DNA of 64,000 nt from CALZKI01 sp045124055 (GTDB taxonomy: Bacteria; Bacillota; Clostridia; Lachnospirales; Lachnospiraceae). Shown here piece by piece: positions 8,520 through 17,566 of the stretch. A program made the translations under genes and the position numbers. Where the stretch lies: NCBI GenBank assembly GCA_045124055.1, contig JBGVKZ010000009.1, forward strand, positions 1-64,000. Reading direction: 5' to 3'. The notes beneath the pieces are model-generated. The model searched no databases. It was not told where the DNA came from and saw nothing but the letters and a program-made list of their open reading frames with translations. How positions within the stretch are numbered: the first letter of the stretch is position 1; every line of letters begins with the position of its first letter.

Positions 8520-9716
8520 CTATATCGTCTCTTTGATTGCTTCGTCTAAAAGAACAATCATATCATCAATATCTTTCTTCGTAATAATAAGGGAAGGGAG
8601 AAAACGGATAATATTCGTTCCTGCATTAATTAATAATAACCCTTTTTCGATAGCTTTATTAATAATTGCTCCAACCGGTTTATCAAATACTAAGCCTTGC
8701 ATAAGACCGGCACCCCTTCTTGTTAAAATACAATCATATTTTACCATAATTTCATCTAATTTTTCTTCAAAATATGGTGTGATTTCTCTTACATTTTCTA
8801 TTATATTGGACTCGTCAAATAAATCAAGAACTTTGTTGATGGCACATGTTGCCAATGGGTTACCGCCATAGGTCGTTCCATGGTCTCCGCTGGTTAAGGA
8901 TTTTTCTGCCACTTTTTCTGTCATCATAAATGCACCAACTGGCACACCACAACCTAAAGCCTTTGCACTGGTCATAATATCTGGCTTTACACCATATTTC
9001 TGCCAAGCAAACATATAGCCCGTTCTACCCATACCACACTGAATTTCGTCTAAAATAAGTAAAATATCCTTTTTGTCACAAATTTCTTTTACGCCTTTAA
9101 TAAATTCTTCTGTGGCTGGATAAATACCACCTTCGCCCTGCACAGTTTCAAACATAATGGCACAAGTCTTGTCATTTACTAATGCTTTTACGCTTTCCAA
9201 ATCATTCATTTTGGCAAAACGAACGTTGCCAATCATTGGTTTAAAAGCTTCCTGATATTTTGGATTACCGGTTACCGACAAAGCTCCCATTGTTCTACCA
9301 TGGAAAGAATGCTCCATCGCAATAATTTCGTGATCTGTATTGCCATCTTTGGTATACGCATATTTTCTAGCTGCTTTAATCGCACCTTCTACAGCTTCTG
9401 CACCACTGTTGGTAAAAAATACCCTGTCCATTCCCGATACTTTTTTCAGTTTCTTAGCAGCTTCGATGGCAGGAACATTGTAATAGTAGTTGGAAGTATG
9501 AATCAACTTGTCAATCTGTTCCTTTAACGCATCATTATACGCTTTATTTCCATATCCAAGGGCAAAAACTGCAATACCCGAAACAAAATCCAAATACTCT
9601 TTTCCCTGAATATCATATAAATGAACACCGTCACCTTTATCTAATACAATCTGAAAACGATTGTAAGTGTGAAGCAGGTCTTTTTCTGCTTCGTCGATAT
9701 ATTCTTTCATCATCAT
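8520..9716 (-). CDS. argD: Acetylornithine aminotransferase
   Basis: This class-III PLP aminotransferase of 398 residues converts N-acetylglutamate semialdehyde to N-acetylornithine with glutamate, in arginine synthesis. It shows the SGIAVFALGYGN N-terminal motif, NSGAEAVEGAIKAARK, HSFHGRTMGALS, LILDEIQCGMGRTG (PLP-contacting Asp) and the Schiff-base lysine in TSAKALGCGVPVGA. It lies 5 bp after argB in argC-GNAT-argJ-argB-argD. Length and motifs are normal. Some family members also act on succinyl-diaminopimelate. Confidence 0.93.
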   Translation of the reverse strand: MMMKEYIDEAEKDLLHTYNRFQIVLDKGDGVHLYDIQGKEYLDFVSGIAVFALGYGNKAYNDALKEQIDKLIHTSNYYYNVPAIEAAKKLKKVSGMDRVFFTNSGAEAVEGAIKAARKYAYTKDGNTDHEIIAMEHSFHGRTMGALSVTGNPKYQEAFKPMIGNVRFAKMNDLESVKALVNDKTCAIMFETVQGEGGIYPATEEFIKGVKEICDKKDILLILDEIQCGMGRTGYMFAWQKYGVKPDIMTSAKALGCGVPVGAFMMTEKVAEKSLTSGDHGTTYGGNPLATCAINKVLDLFDESNIIENVREITPYFEEKLDEIMVKYDCILTRRGAGLMQGLVFDKPVGAIINKAIEKGLLLINAGTNIIRFLPSLIITKKDIDDMIVLLDEAIKETI

Positions 9717-9721
9717 TCTAT

Positions 9722-10603
9722 TTATTCCTCATCTTTCACAATGGCTGTGCCAATTCCTTCGTTTGTAAAAATTTCAAGCAACAGACAATGTGGAATTCTT
9801 CCGTCTAAAATATGTACTTTGTTTACGCCTTCCTTTACCGCATCGGTGCAGTTATTTAGTTTTGGAAGCATACCGCCCCCAATACATCCACTATGAATCA
9901 GTTCTTCCGCCTGGGATGCTGTAATTCTGGAAATGAAGGAATCTTTGTCATTGATATCCTTATATAATCCTTCAATGTCTGTTAAAAAAGCAAGCTTTTC
10001 CGCACCAACAGCCTTTGCAATGGCACAGGCTGCATCATCTGCATTAATATTGTAGGTATTAAAATCATCGTCAAAACCGATTGGTGCAACGATTGGAAGG
10101 AAGTCTTTTTCCAACAAATCAAATAATATTTTTGCATTCACATCTTTAATATCACCTACAAAACCGATATCTTTGCCATCTGCATATTTTTTATCAACAT
10201 GAAGCATTTTTCCGTCTTTTCCACTGATACCTGCGGCACTTACGCCCAATTCCTCTACCATAGCTACAAGACTTTTATTAACACGGTTTAAAACCATCTC
10301 TGCAATTTCCATTGTTTCTTCATCAGTGACACGAAGGCCATTCACAAATTCCGGTTCTTTTCCCACTTTAGAAATCCAGCGGCTGATTTCCTTACCACCG
10401 CCATGAACAATAATTGGCTTAAAACCTACCAATTTAAGAAGGGTAACATCCTTAATCACATTTCTTTGTAATTCAGGGTTTGTCATAGCACTTCCGCCGT
10501 ATTTTACAACAATAATCCTACGGTTAAAGTTCTGAATATAAGGCAATGCCTCAATTAAAACCTCTGCTTTTTTTAACAATTCATTCATATCTCTTTCTTT
10601 CAT
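9722..10603 (-). CDS. argB: Acetylglutamate kinase
   Basis: This 293-residue amino-acid kinase phosphorylates N-acetylglutamate, the second step of the acetylated arginine route. It contains VVKYGGSAM near residue 29, the [10 protein letters not shown] substrate loop, [27 protein letters not shown] and the C-terminal [14 protein letters not shown]. The N-terminal extension (about 25 residues, [18 protein letters not shown]) is the type found in arginine-sensitive hexameric enzymes, so feedback inhibition is plausible. The ATG at 10603 has AGGAG seven bases upstream and was preferred to the in-frame ATG five codons later. Confidence 0.95.
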   Translation of the reverse strand: MKERDMNELLKKAEVLIEALPYIQNFNRRIIVVKYGGSAMTNPELQRNVIKDVTLLKLVGFKPIIVHGGGKEISRWISKVGKEPEFVNGLRVTDEETMEIAEMVLNRVNKSLVAMVEELGVSAAGISGKDGKMLHVDKKYADGKDIGFVGDIKDVNAKILFDLLEKDFLPIVAPIGFDDDFNTYNINADDAACAIAKAVGAEKLAFLTDIEGLYKDINDKDSFISRITASQAEELIHSGCIGGGMLPKLNNCTDAVKEGVNKVHILDGRIPHCLLLEIFTNEGIGTAIVKDEE

Positions 10604-10619
10604 GATATTCTCCTATCTT

Positions 10620-11846
10620 TTATGAACGGTAATCTGCGTTAATTTTTACATAGTCATAAGTCAAGTCACAACCCCAAGCTGCCGCTTCATATTCGCCATC
10701 TTTCATATCTACAAGTACCGTAACCTCTGGCTCTGATAAAATCTTTGTAGCTTCTTCTTCGCTATAATCAGTTGCCACACCATCTTTATAAATCTGAATT
10801 TTGCCGGCTTTACTTTCAAAAAACAGCTCGATTTTTTCCGGGTCAAATTTTGCACCAGAGTAACCAAGAGCACACAAAATTCTTCCCCAGTTTGCATCGT
10901 GCCCATAAATTGCGGCTTTTGTCAAAGAAGAACAAATGACAGATTTGCTTAAAATACGTGCATCTTCTTTAGATTTTGCGTGAATAACTTTGGTTTCAAA
11001 AAGTGCAGTTGCACCTTCTCCGTCTGACGCCATTTTCTTTGCCAACGTTGTATTTACATAGTTTAATGCTTCTTTAAATTTTTCGTAATCTTCATTTTCT
11101 TCTGTTATCATTTCATTGCCTGCCATACCATTTGCAAGAATGACTAAGGTATCGTTTGTGGAAGTATCTCCATCTACGGAAACCATATTGAAAGTATCTA
11201 CTACATTTTCAGACAAAGCTTTCTGTAATAATTCCTTGGAAATCGCCAAGTCCGTAGTAACAAAACCAAGCATGGTACACATATTGGGATGAATCATTCC
11301 AGAACCCTTACACATACCACCCATAATTACTTCTTTACCGCCTACAGTAAATTTTACCGCTACCTGTTTTGATACTGTATCAGTTGTCATAATGGCTTCA
11401 GCCGCCCTTGTACCAGCTTCTATGGTATCTTCCAGGCTTTCAGACAGCATTTTGATACCTTTTGCAATTCTATCCATAGGAAGCTGTTTTCCTATGACAC
11501 CTGTACTTGCCACAAGTACGCTGGATTTTGGGATATCCAGACATTCTGCCACACACTGGGCACTCTGGTTACAATATTCATAGCCTTCATTTCCTGTGCA
11601 GGCGTTGGCAATTCCTGAATTTACCACAACAGCCTGTGCATATGGCGAATCGCTTACTACTGCCTTGTCCCAACGAACCGGAGCAGCTTTTACAATATTA
11701 CTGGTAAAAACCCCTGCCTGTGTGCAAGGTTTTTCACTATAAATCATCGCCATATCGGTTCTATTTTTATATTTAATCTCTGCTGCCACACTGGCTGCTT
11801 TAAATCCCTTCGGTGCGGTTACGCCGCCTTCTTTTAAAATTTCCAT
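10620..11846 (-). CDS. argJ: Ornithine acetyltransferase / amino-acid acetyltransferase
   Basis: ArgJ recycles the acetyl group from N-acetylornithine to glutamate, and bifunctional forms also use acetyl-CoA. The autoproteolysis site is visible as HPNMCTMLGF, where Thr becomes the N-terminal nucleophile of the beta chain. Other signatures are VVNSGIANACTG, STGVIGKQLPMDRI, SVDGDTSTNDT and GHDANWGRI. The start at 11846 is chosen because GGAGG at 11858-11854 lies just before it, inside the longer frame beginning at 11861. It gives 408 residues, the usual length. An acetyltransferase gene lies directly upstream. Confidence 0.93.
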   Translation of the reverse strand: MEILKEGGVTAPKGFKAASVAAEIKYKNRTDMAMIYSEKPCTQAGVFTSNIVKAAPVRWDKAVVSDSPYAQAVVVNSGIANACTGNEGYEYCNQSAQCVAECLDIPKSSVLVASTGVIGKQLPMDRIAKGIKMLSESLEDTIEAGTRAAEAIMTTDTVSKQVAVKFTVGGKEVIMGGMCKGSGMIHPNMCTMLGFVTTDLAISKELLQKALSENVVDTFNMVSVDGDTSTNDTLVILANGMAGNEMITEENEDYEKFKEALNYVNTTLAKKMASDGEGATALFETKVIHAKSKEDARILSKSVICSSLTKAAIYGHDANWGRILCALGYSGAKFDPEKIELFFESKAGKIQIYKDGVATDYSEEEATKILSEPEVTVLVDMKDGEYEAAAWGCDLTYDYVKINADYRS

Positions 11847-11878
11847 TATTTCTTCCTCCATTTTGAAGCATTTGCCTA

Positions 11879-12322
11879 TTACTGATTGAAAGCAGTAATA
11901 TTTTCTTCATTTAAAGTAAAATCGTAATAGTTCAAATCTTCACGTTTTGTCCAGCCTATTTCTTTCCAAAAAGCATTTCCTATGTCATTTTGCGTAAAAG
12001 CTATGAGACTGACTTTGTTGATTTTTTCATCTTTTAATCGTTCCATACAGTGTACCACCATACTTCTACCGATTCCGTGCATTCGATAGCCTTCTCTTAC
12101 ACACACGTGATATAGGCAACCACGTCTGCCATCGTGACCACATAAAATACAGCCTACGATTTTTCCATTGTCTTCTGCTACTACGCTAAGTCCCGGATTC
12201 CGACTTAAAAAACGCTCTACGCCCTCTTTGGAATCGTCTACACTTCGGATACCAAATCCTTTAATAGTCATCCAAAGTTCGTGCACGCCCTCATAATCCT
12301 CTATTTTCATTTCTCGTATCAT
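11879..12322 (-). CDS. GNAT acetyltransferase embedded in the arginine operon
   Basis: This 147-residue single-domain N-acetyltransferase has the acetyl-CoA pyrophosphate loop RMHGIGRSM (Q/R-x-x-G-x-G/A), the preceding beta strand YHVCVREGY and the C-terminal NAFWKEIGW. General sequence features resemble the YpeA-type branch of GNAT proteins. It sits between argC and argJ with 14- and 32-bp gaps (to the argC stop and the argJ ATG). That position suggests a role in making N-acetylglutamate as a short ArgA-like enzyme, but protein N-acetylation or detoxification cannot be excluded. The spacing supports co-transcription. Confidence 0.8.
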   Translation of the reverse strand: MIREMKIEDYEGVHELWMTIKGFGIRSVDDSKEGVERFLSRNPGLSVVAEDNGKIVGCILCGHDGRRGCLYHVCVREGYRMHGIGRSMVVHCMERLKDEKINKVSLIAFTQNDIGNAFWKEIGWTKREDLNYYDFTLNEENITAFNQ

Positions 12323-12336
12323 TCTATCAACTCTTT

Positions 12337-13284
12337 CTATAAAGCTAATCCCTTATCTTCTTCACAACCTAATAAAATGTTAAGACATTGTACAGCAGCT
12401 CCTGATGCTCCTTTTCCCAGATTATCAAACTGTGCGGAAATAACCATTCTTTCTTCATTTCCTGTTATGTAAATTTTCAGTCCATCAAAACCGCTTAAAG
12501 TATTTCCGGCAAGCATACCGCCATACAAATCTTCATTTCCATTTTCTATCACTTGAATGAATTTTTCACCCTTATAATAGTTGGCAAAATATTCTGTCAT
12601 TTCTTTTGGTGTCTTATAGCCTTTTAAAAATTCTGTATACACAGGAAAAGACACCACCATACCACTATAATAATCCGCTACGATTGGAGAAAATAACGGT
12701 TCTCTTGTAAGACCTGTAATGGCTTTCATTTCTTTTAAATGTTTGTGCTGCTGAGTAAGAGCATATTCTCTTGGAGCAAAAGTATCCAAATTTCTATCCT
12801 CTGCTTCATATTCTGCAATCATCTTTTTTCCGCCGCCTGAATACCCTGTTAATGAAAATGCCGCAACTGGATAGTCTTTTGGAAGAATTCCTCCTTTAAT
12901 CAGTGGATATACTACTGACATAAAACCTGTTGCATGGCAACCAGGCACAGCAATTCTTTTGCCATTTTTTATCGCTTCTCTATGTTCTTTTGACAATTCC
13001 GGAAAACCGTATGCCCAGCCTGCTTCTGTTCGGTGGGCTGTGGAAGTATCAATAATTTTCACATTTTCGTTTTCTACAAGACTTACAGATTCTCTTGCTG
13101 CCCCATCCGGCAAACAAAGAAATGTAATGTCTGATTCATTAATCAGTCTCTTTCTTTCATTGATATCTTTTCTAAGTTCGCTTGAAATAGGAAGAATCTC
13201 GATATCATCTCTTCCTTCAAAACGTTCATATATTCTAAGTCCGGTTGTTCCTTCACTACCATCAATAAAAATCTTTTTTCTCAT
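12337..13284 (-). CDS. argC: N-acetyl-gamma-glutamyl-phosphate reductase, short type
   Basis: This NADPH-dependent enzyme reduces acetylglutamyl phosphate to the semialdehyde. It has the N-terminal IFIDGSEGTTGLRIYERF nucleotide motif, LCLPDGAARESV, IIDTSTAHRT and the catalytic Cys in VPGCHATGF. The pattern and the length of 315 residues match the short, type-2 ArgC class. The ATG at 13284 is preferred over the upstream in-frame ATG at 13296 because GGAGG lies at 13293-13289, just before it. It is the first gene of the minus-strand arginine operon, divergent from argG. Confidence 0.93.
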   Translation of the reverse strand: MRKKIFIDGSEGTTGLRIYERFEGRDDIEILPISSELRKDINERKRLINESDITFLCLPDGAARESVSLVENENVKIIDTSTAHRTEAGWAYGFPELSKEHREAIKNGKRIAVPGCHATGFMSVVYPLIKGGILPKDYPVAAFSLTGYSGGGKKMIAEYEAEDRNLDTFAPREYALTQQHKHLKEMKAITGLTREPLFSPIVADYYSGMVVSFPVYTEFLKGYKTPKEMTEYFANYYKGEKFIQVIENGNEDLYGGMLAGNTLSGFDGLKIYITGNEERMVISAQFDNLGKGASGAAVQCLNILLGCEEDKGLAL

Positions 13285-13411
13285 AGTTTCCTCCATTCCG
13301 AAAACCTTCGCATTCTACATTTCTGCAAATTTTTCCATTCTTTTTATTATCGCACTATTTTAACTTACAGGCAAGAACTAATTGTTCTCTTTCATATATT
13401 TATGTCCTTGT

Positions 13412-13505
13412 GTGCATAACTATACGTCATTTTTGTATAATATGCAAGTATTATTTGTGTTTTATGCATTTTATACAACGTTTTTTGTGAAAATATGCAT
13501 ATTTT
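13412..13505. promoter_or_regulatory. Cluster of ArgR-like boxes between argC and argG
   Basis: The 323-bp divergent spacer between argC and argG holds at least three AT-rich dyads of the ARG-box kind. These are TTGTATAATATGCAA at 13433-13447, TTATGCATTTTATACAA at 13462-13478 and the perfect palindrome AAATATGCATATTT at 13491-13504. A weaker one lies near 13412-13425. Centres are about 20-30 bp apart, as expected for cooperative binding of hexameric ArgR/AhrC. They lie just upstream of the argG -10 element. The match to the ArgR consensus is imperfect (3-bp rather than 4-bp centres), so this is an inference. Confidence 0.5.
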
Positions 13506-13522
13506 TTGCTTGCAATCTATTC

Positions 13523-13528
13523 TATAAT
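13523..13528 (+). promoter_or_regulatory. argG -10 element
   Basis: TATAAT at 13523-13528 is a perfect sigma-A -10 hexamer 80 bp before the argG ATG. No good -35 is present at the right distance (TATTTT at 13500-13505), which fits a promoter that is weak or controlled by the neighbouring ArgR-like boxes. Confidence 0.45.
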
Positions 13529-13607
13529 GTTGTATATTGTTTGAAGAACATTGATAAGGGAAGTTTTTCCCGTACCAAATATACATATTTATATGGAGGC
13601 TTTTATT

Positions 13608-14828
13608 ATGCAAAAAGAAAAAGTAGTTTTAGCGTACTCAGGCGGTTTGGATACAACTGCTATTATCCCATGGCTTAAGGAAAACTTCGATTATGAAGTC
13701 ATCTGTGTTTGTATCGACTGTGGTCAGGGCGAAGAATTAGACGGACTTGAAGAACGTGCAAAATTCTGTGGTGCTGAAAAATTATACATCGAAGATGTTA
13801 TTGATGAATTCTGTGACGAATATATCGTACCTTGTGTACAGGGTCACGCAGTTTATGAAAACAAATATTTACTTGGTACTTCTATGGCAAGACCTGTTAT
13901 CGCAAAAAGACTTGTTGAAATCGCAAGAAAAGAAGGTGCAACAGCTATCTGCCACGGTGCAACAGGTAAAGGTAATGACCAGATTCGTTTTGAATTAGGT
14001 ATCAAAGCTTTAGCTCCAGACTTAAAAATTATTGCAGCTTGGAGAAATGACCTTTGGACTATGAACTCTCGTGAAGAAGAAATCGAATACTGTAAAGCAC
14101 ACGGTATTGATTTACCATTCTCAGCAGATACTTCTTATAGTCGTGACCGTAACTTATGGCACATTAGCCATGAAGGTCTTGAACTGGAATTACCAGAAAA
14201 TGAACCAAACTTTGACCACTTACTTGTACTTGGTGTTACACCAGAAAAAGCACCAGACGAAGGCGAATATGTAACAATGACTTTTGAAAAAGGTGTTCCA
14301 AAGTCTGTAAATGGTAAAGAAATGAAAGTTTCTGACATTATCCGTACATTAAATGCTCTTGGCGGAAAACATGGTATTGGTATTGTTGATATCGTAGAAA
14401 ACCGTGTAGTTGGTATGAAATCACGTGGTGTATATGAAACACCAGGCGGAACCATTCTTTACGAAGCTCATCAGCAGCTTGAAGAATTAATCTTAGATCG
14501 TGAAACTTACGAATTAAAACAGGAAATGGGCAACAAATTAGCTCAGATTGTATATGAAGGCAAATGGTTTACACCTCGTCGTGAAGCTGTTCAGGCTTTC
14601 ATTGAATCAACACAGAAATATGTGACAGGTGAAGTTAAATTCAAATTATACAAAGGCAATATTATTAAAGCCGGTACAACTTCTCCATACTCACTTTATA
14701 ATGAAAGCATTGCCTCTTTCACAACAGGTGATTTATATGACCACCACGACGCAGAAGGCTTTATTAACTTATTTGGCCTTTCAACAAAAGTTCGTGCAAT
14801 GAAAATGCAGGAAGTAGAAGGAAAATAA
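13608..14828 (+). CDS. argG: Argininosuccinate synthase
   Basis: ArgG condenses citrulline and aspartate with ATP to argininosuccinate, the penultimate arginine step. The N-terminal P-loop-like motif [14 protein letters not shown] is followed by [15 protein letters not shown] and [20 protein letters not shown] near the end. The ATG at 13608 is chosen because GGAGG lies at 13595-13599; the longer frame from 13551 starts at a TTG with no ribosome site. It is 406 residues, normal for the family. No argH lies in the window. Codon use is strongly biased towards GAA, AAA and GGT, as in highly expressed genes. Confidence 0.95.
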   Translation: MQKEKVVLAYSGGLDTTAIIPWLKENFDYEVICVCIDCGQGEELDGLEERAKFCGAEKLYIEDVIDEFCDEYIVPCVQGHAVYENKYLLGTSMARPVIAKRLVEIARKEGATAICHGATGKGNDQIRFELGIKALAPDLKIIAAWRNDLWTMNSREEEIEYCKAHGIDLPFSADTSYSRDRNLWHISHEGLELELPENEPNFDHLLVLGVTPEKAPDEGEYVTMTFEKGVPKSVNGKEMKVSDIIRTLNALGGKHGIGIVDIVENRVVGMKSRGVYETPGGTILYEAHQQLEELILDRETYELKQEMGNKLAQIVYEGKWFTPRREAVQAFIESTQKYVTGEVKFKLYKGNIIKAGTTSPYSLYNESIASFTTGDLYDHHDAEGFINLFGLSTKVRAMKMQEVEGK

Positions 14829-14833
14829 TTCAA

Positions 14834-15130
14834 ATGATGAACCCAATTACATTTTTAATAATTTACTTTATTATTATGAATATTGTTGGATTTGCTCTAA
14901 TGGGCATCGATAAACGAAAGGCTATCAAGCGAAACTTTCGCATTCCTGAGGCTACACTATTTATTGTGGCTTTGATTGGAGGTAGCATTGGTTCGATTGT
15001 TGGTATGCAAGTTTTCCGTCATAAAACAAGACACTGGTACTTTGTTTTTGGAATGCCTGCTATTTTGGTAGTACAAATCATTTTATTGATTCTTTTATTG
15101 ACTGCCCCTATCGAATTTTCTTTCTTGTAA
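14834..15130 (+). CDS. DUF1294 family membrane protein
   Basis: This small membrane protein of 98 residues has three hydrophobic segments (about 5-25, 40-60, 73-95) and the DUF1294 signature: MGIDKRKAIKRNFRIPE, then GGSIGSIVGM and FRHKTRHWYF. It begins 5 bp after the argG stop, so it is read from the argG transcript. The function of the family is unknown. A strong hairpin terminator follows at 15149. Confidence 0.8.
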   Translation: MMNPITFLIIYFIIMNIVGFALMGIDKRKAIKRNFRIPEATLFIVALIGGSIGSIVGMQVFRHKTRHWYFVFGMPAILVVQIILLILLLTAPIEFSFL

Positions 15131-15148
15131 AAATATAACGTTTTTTTC

Positions 15149-15183
15149 AATGCACTTGTTCTTGCGAGCAGGTGCATTTTTTT
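15149..15183 (+). terminator. Rho-independent terminator after argG-DUF1294
   Basis: AATGCACTTG pairs with CAGGTGCATT (one G-T pair) around a loop of about 10 bases, followed by six T. It ends the argG transcript and separates it from the LytTR regulator gene. Confidence 0.8.
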
Positions 15184-15243
15184 GTATACTTGGGGTAAGA
15201 GTTTTGTGTAGAAAATTAATTTTCAAGAAAAGGAAGTACTTAT

Positions 15244-15954
15244 ATGCATATCGCGATTTGTGATGACAATATAGCCGACCGTAAACAGACAGAGCGTTTA
15301 CTTGGTCGAGAATCTGATAGACGTGCGAAAACCGATAGTGTTTTATATATTGATTCCTATGGAAAACAGGAGTCTGTTTTGGCTGCACCTATGGTCTACG
15401 ATATGTTTTTTATTGATATGGTGAATGATTTGCCTAATACCGCTTCCGATATTGTAAAAGCCTTATTAGCTGCCGGCGTCACTTCTCCTATTGTTATGTT
15501 AAATTCTTCCATTAATTATAAAGAAGACCCTTACTTAAGTTCTGTGGAACAGGTGTATTTTTTGGATAAACCAATTAAAGTAGCAGAACTGACCGATATA
15601 ATAACTATGGGCTTTGAAACCAAAAATTTAAAAACTCCTACCATCGAGCTCCGTAGCGATACTGATGCAATTTATGTAAAGGAAAAAGATATTATGTACG
15701 CCTTATCCTCTGGTTCTCAGTATACAGACGTCTATTTAGTTGACGGCAGAAAAATCCATATGCCAAGCAGCATTGAGAATTTCTATGCATATTTGGAACG
15801 ATTTAATTCTTTTTTCCCCGCAAACAACCACACCATTATACAAAAAGAATACGTGAAGAAGATTTCTCTCCTCCACGTACACTTAAAAAATGGTAAAAAA
15901 TTTATGTTTCCACTTGATTACAAGCAAAACGCAAAATCTATACTGTCACTATGA
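15244..15954 (+). CDS. LytTR-family response regulator, orphan
   Basis: This 236-residue regulator has a receiver domain (about 1-125: ICDDN acidic pair, phospho-acceptor Asp in FFIDMVND, LDKPI lysine) and a C-terminal LytTR DNA-binding domain (about 135-236). The LytTR part contains IMYALSSGSQYTDVYLVDG and the SFFPANNHTIIQKEYVKKI stretch. LytTR regulators usually control quorum sensing, bacteriocins or competence and pair with an AgrC/ComD-type kinase. None is encoded nearby and I saw no peptide gene. Its 3' end overlaps degV by 17 bp in convergent orientation. Confidence 0.85.
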   Translation: MHIAICDDNIADRKQTERLLGRESDRRAKTDSVLYIDSYGKQESVLAAPMVYDMFFIDMVNDLPNTASDIVKALLAAGVTSPIVMLNSSINYKEDPYLSSVEQVYFLDKPIKVAELTDIITMGFETKNLKTPTIELRSDTDAIYVKEKDIMYALSSGSQYTDVYLVDGRKIHMPSSIENFYAYLERFNSFFPANNHTIIQKEYVKKISLLHVHLKNGKKFMFPLDYKQNAKSILSL

Positions 15955-16780
15955 TTCCGCCATCATTGGCGTACATACTACTAACTCCCATAGTATCTAA
16001 AATGTAGACTGCTTTAAAACGCACTCTTTCCAGCAACTGGTCTTTAAACATTTGTGCTCTTTCCAAGCAATTACAATGAGAAATAATCAATACTTTTTCT
16101 TGTAAAGCTTTGCCTTCCTCTATCAATAAATCTGCCATTTTTCTAAGAGCCTTTTTTGTTCCAATAGCCTGACTTTTTTGTGCAATGGTTCCTTCCAGGG
16201 CATACATAACAGGTTTAATATTCATTGTACTTGCTACCACAGCTTTAATTCCTGTCAATCTGCCATTCTTTCTGAGCGTATCCAAATTATCTAATACAAA
16301 ATAGGTTTTCATTTCTAATTTAAACGCTTCTACGATTTCTACAATTTCTTCAAAGCTCTTTCCAGCTTCTTCCAATTCTTTAATCTTTAACACCAGCTGG
16401 GTTTCTCCAACACTGGCACTCCAGGAGTCAAAAACATGAATCTTAGGTACTTTTTTGCCACTTTCTTCTAACAAATGTTTGCCCAGCACTGCACTATTAT
16501 AACTACCACTTAATTTAGAAGTTAATGTAACCACATAAATACGTTCCACATCTTCTTCATACGCCTGCATATATCTTTGTGGTGAAGGACATGCTGATTT
16601 CGGACAAGTTGGGCATTCATCTACCAATCTTAAAAACTCTGCCTGATTAAAATCATCATCATCGACCACTGTTGTATTCCCTACTTCTAAAGTAAGTGGT
16701 ACTCTCTCAATAAAAAGTTCCCTTCTAACTTCTTCCGGGATTTCACAACAACTGTCTACTACAATCTTATAACTACTCAT
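15938..16780 (-). CDS. DegV family fatty-acid-binding protein
   Basis: This 280-residue DegV-fold protein carries the family motifs: IVVDSCCEIPEEVR at the N-terminus, CPTCPKSACPSPQRYMQAYE, TLTSKLSGSYNSAVLG (Thr and Ser contacting the carboxylate) and NLDTLRKNGRLTGIKA. DegV/FakB proteins bind fatty acids and hand them to the FakA kinase. Not all DegV paralogs have been shown to do so. No fakA lies nearby, although plsY occurs 20 kb away. An AGGAG site lies before the ATG. Confidence 0.9.
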   Translation of the reverse strand: MSSYKIVVDSCCEIPEEVRRELFIERVPLTLEVGNTTVVDDDDFNQAEFLRLVDECPTCPKSACPSPQRYMQAYEEDVERIYVVTLTSKLSGSYNSAVLGKHLLEESGKKVPKIHVFDSWSASVGETQLVLKIKELEEAGKSFEEIVEIVEAFKLEMKTYFVLDNLDTLRKNGRLTGIKAVVASTMNIKPVMYALEGTIAQKSQAIGTKKALRKMADLLIEEGKALQEKVLIISHCNCLERAQMFKDQLLERVRFKAVYILDTMGVSSMYANDGGIIVTV

Positions 16781-16917
16781 TTCTAACTCCTACTATATAT
16801 ATTTTTTATAAAGTTTTTACTTCTTTCACAAGTAGTTTTCATTACTATGTTAAGTATATGACATTAACTACGTTTTGTAAAGTAATATTTCACTTTTTAT
16901 AAATGTTTTACAATTCC

Positions 16918-16946
16918 TTTTCAATCAATTCTTTTTTCGATATAAT
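16918..16946 (+). promoter_or_regulatory. Sigma-A promoter of the DUF5721-like gene
   Basis: TTTTCA at 16918-16923 and TATAAT at 16941-16946 are separated by 17 bp. The start codon follows 33 bp downstream with GGAGG at 16971-16975. Confidence 0.6.
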
Positions 16947-16979
16947 ATTCTCAACAATGAAAATATTACTGGAGGAATT

Positions 16980-17483
16980 ATGCTGGCAATACAAGTTTTA
17001 TCCACGAAAACGTTTATGAATCAGTTGCTTATGGGGGACCAGTTTTCGTCCTTTCTTTTGGAAAGTGCCTCTGTTACAACTTTTAATACTTTTACCATCG
17101 ATGGTCGGATTCATTCAGACTTTTTTGATAAGGAAGACCCTACACTAGAAGATAGAACCAAATATCCTTTTTCTAGGTATATGGACGTTCAGGAACATCT
17201 ATTTACTATTATTAAAGGTAGTCGCACCCCGCTTAATATCAAGCTTTCGCTCCTACTTATGCCGGAAGCTATGGAGAAGCTGCTTCAAAATGAGAGCTGC
17301 ACCGTTTCAAAAGAACAAATTTCTAATTTTGTATTAAATATCCGATATGATGGGTTAAAAATCATCTTAACTACTGCCATTTCTTATTCTGGGTTCACTA
17401 TGGATAAATCCGCTGAACCGATTTGGGACAATGCATTAAAAAAATTTTTATCTGCTAAGGAAATACCTTTCGAGGAAGTTTAA
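16980..17483 (+). CDS. Conserved protein resembling DUF5721
   Basis: This 167-residue soluble protein has no transmembrane segment or signal. The N-terminal pattern STKTFMNQLLMGDQFSSFLL followed by TFNTFTIDGRIH matches a family common in Lachnospiraceae (DUF5721, from memory). It has an alpha/beta look and no recognised catalytic motif. It stands alone between its own promoter and a strong terminator, so it is a single-gene unit. The function is unknown. Confidence 0.65.
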   Translation: MLAIQVLSTKTFMNQLLMGDQFSSFLLESASVTTFNTFTIDGRIHSDFFDKEDPTLEDRTKYPFSRYMDVQEHLFTIIKGSRTPLNIKLSLLLMPEAMEKLLQNESCTVSKEQISNFVLNIRYDGLKIILTTAISYSGFTMDKSAEPIWDNALKKFLSAKEIPFEEV

Positions 17484-17504
17484 TTTCACAGATTCTTATA
17501 TAGA

Positions 17505-17536
17505 AAAGAGACACTGCAAATTTGCCGTGTCTCTTT
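17505..17536. terminator. Bidirectional hairpin terminator
   Basis: AAAGAGACAC pairs perfectly with GTGTCTCTTT around an inner GCAAATTTGC palindrome. It lies between the convergent DUF5721-like gene and the zinc-ribbon gene. The T-run is short in the plus direction. Confidence 0.7.
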
Positions 17537-17566
17537 ATTATTTACTCTTATGTAATCAATATGAAA

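Noticed and set aside
13551..13607. N-terminal extension of argG from a TTG
   Set aside because: There is no ribosome site before the TTG, whereas GGAGG sits just before ATG 13608, where ArgG homologs begin.
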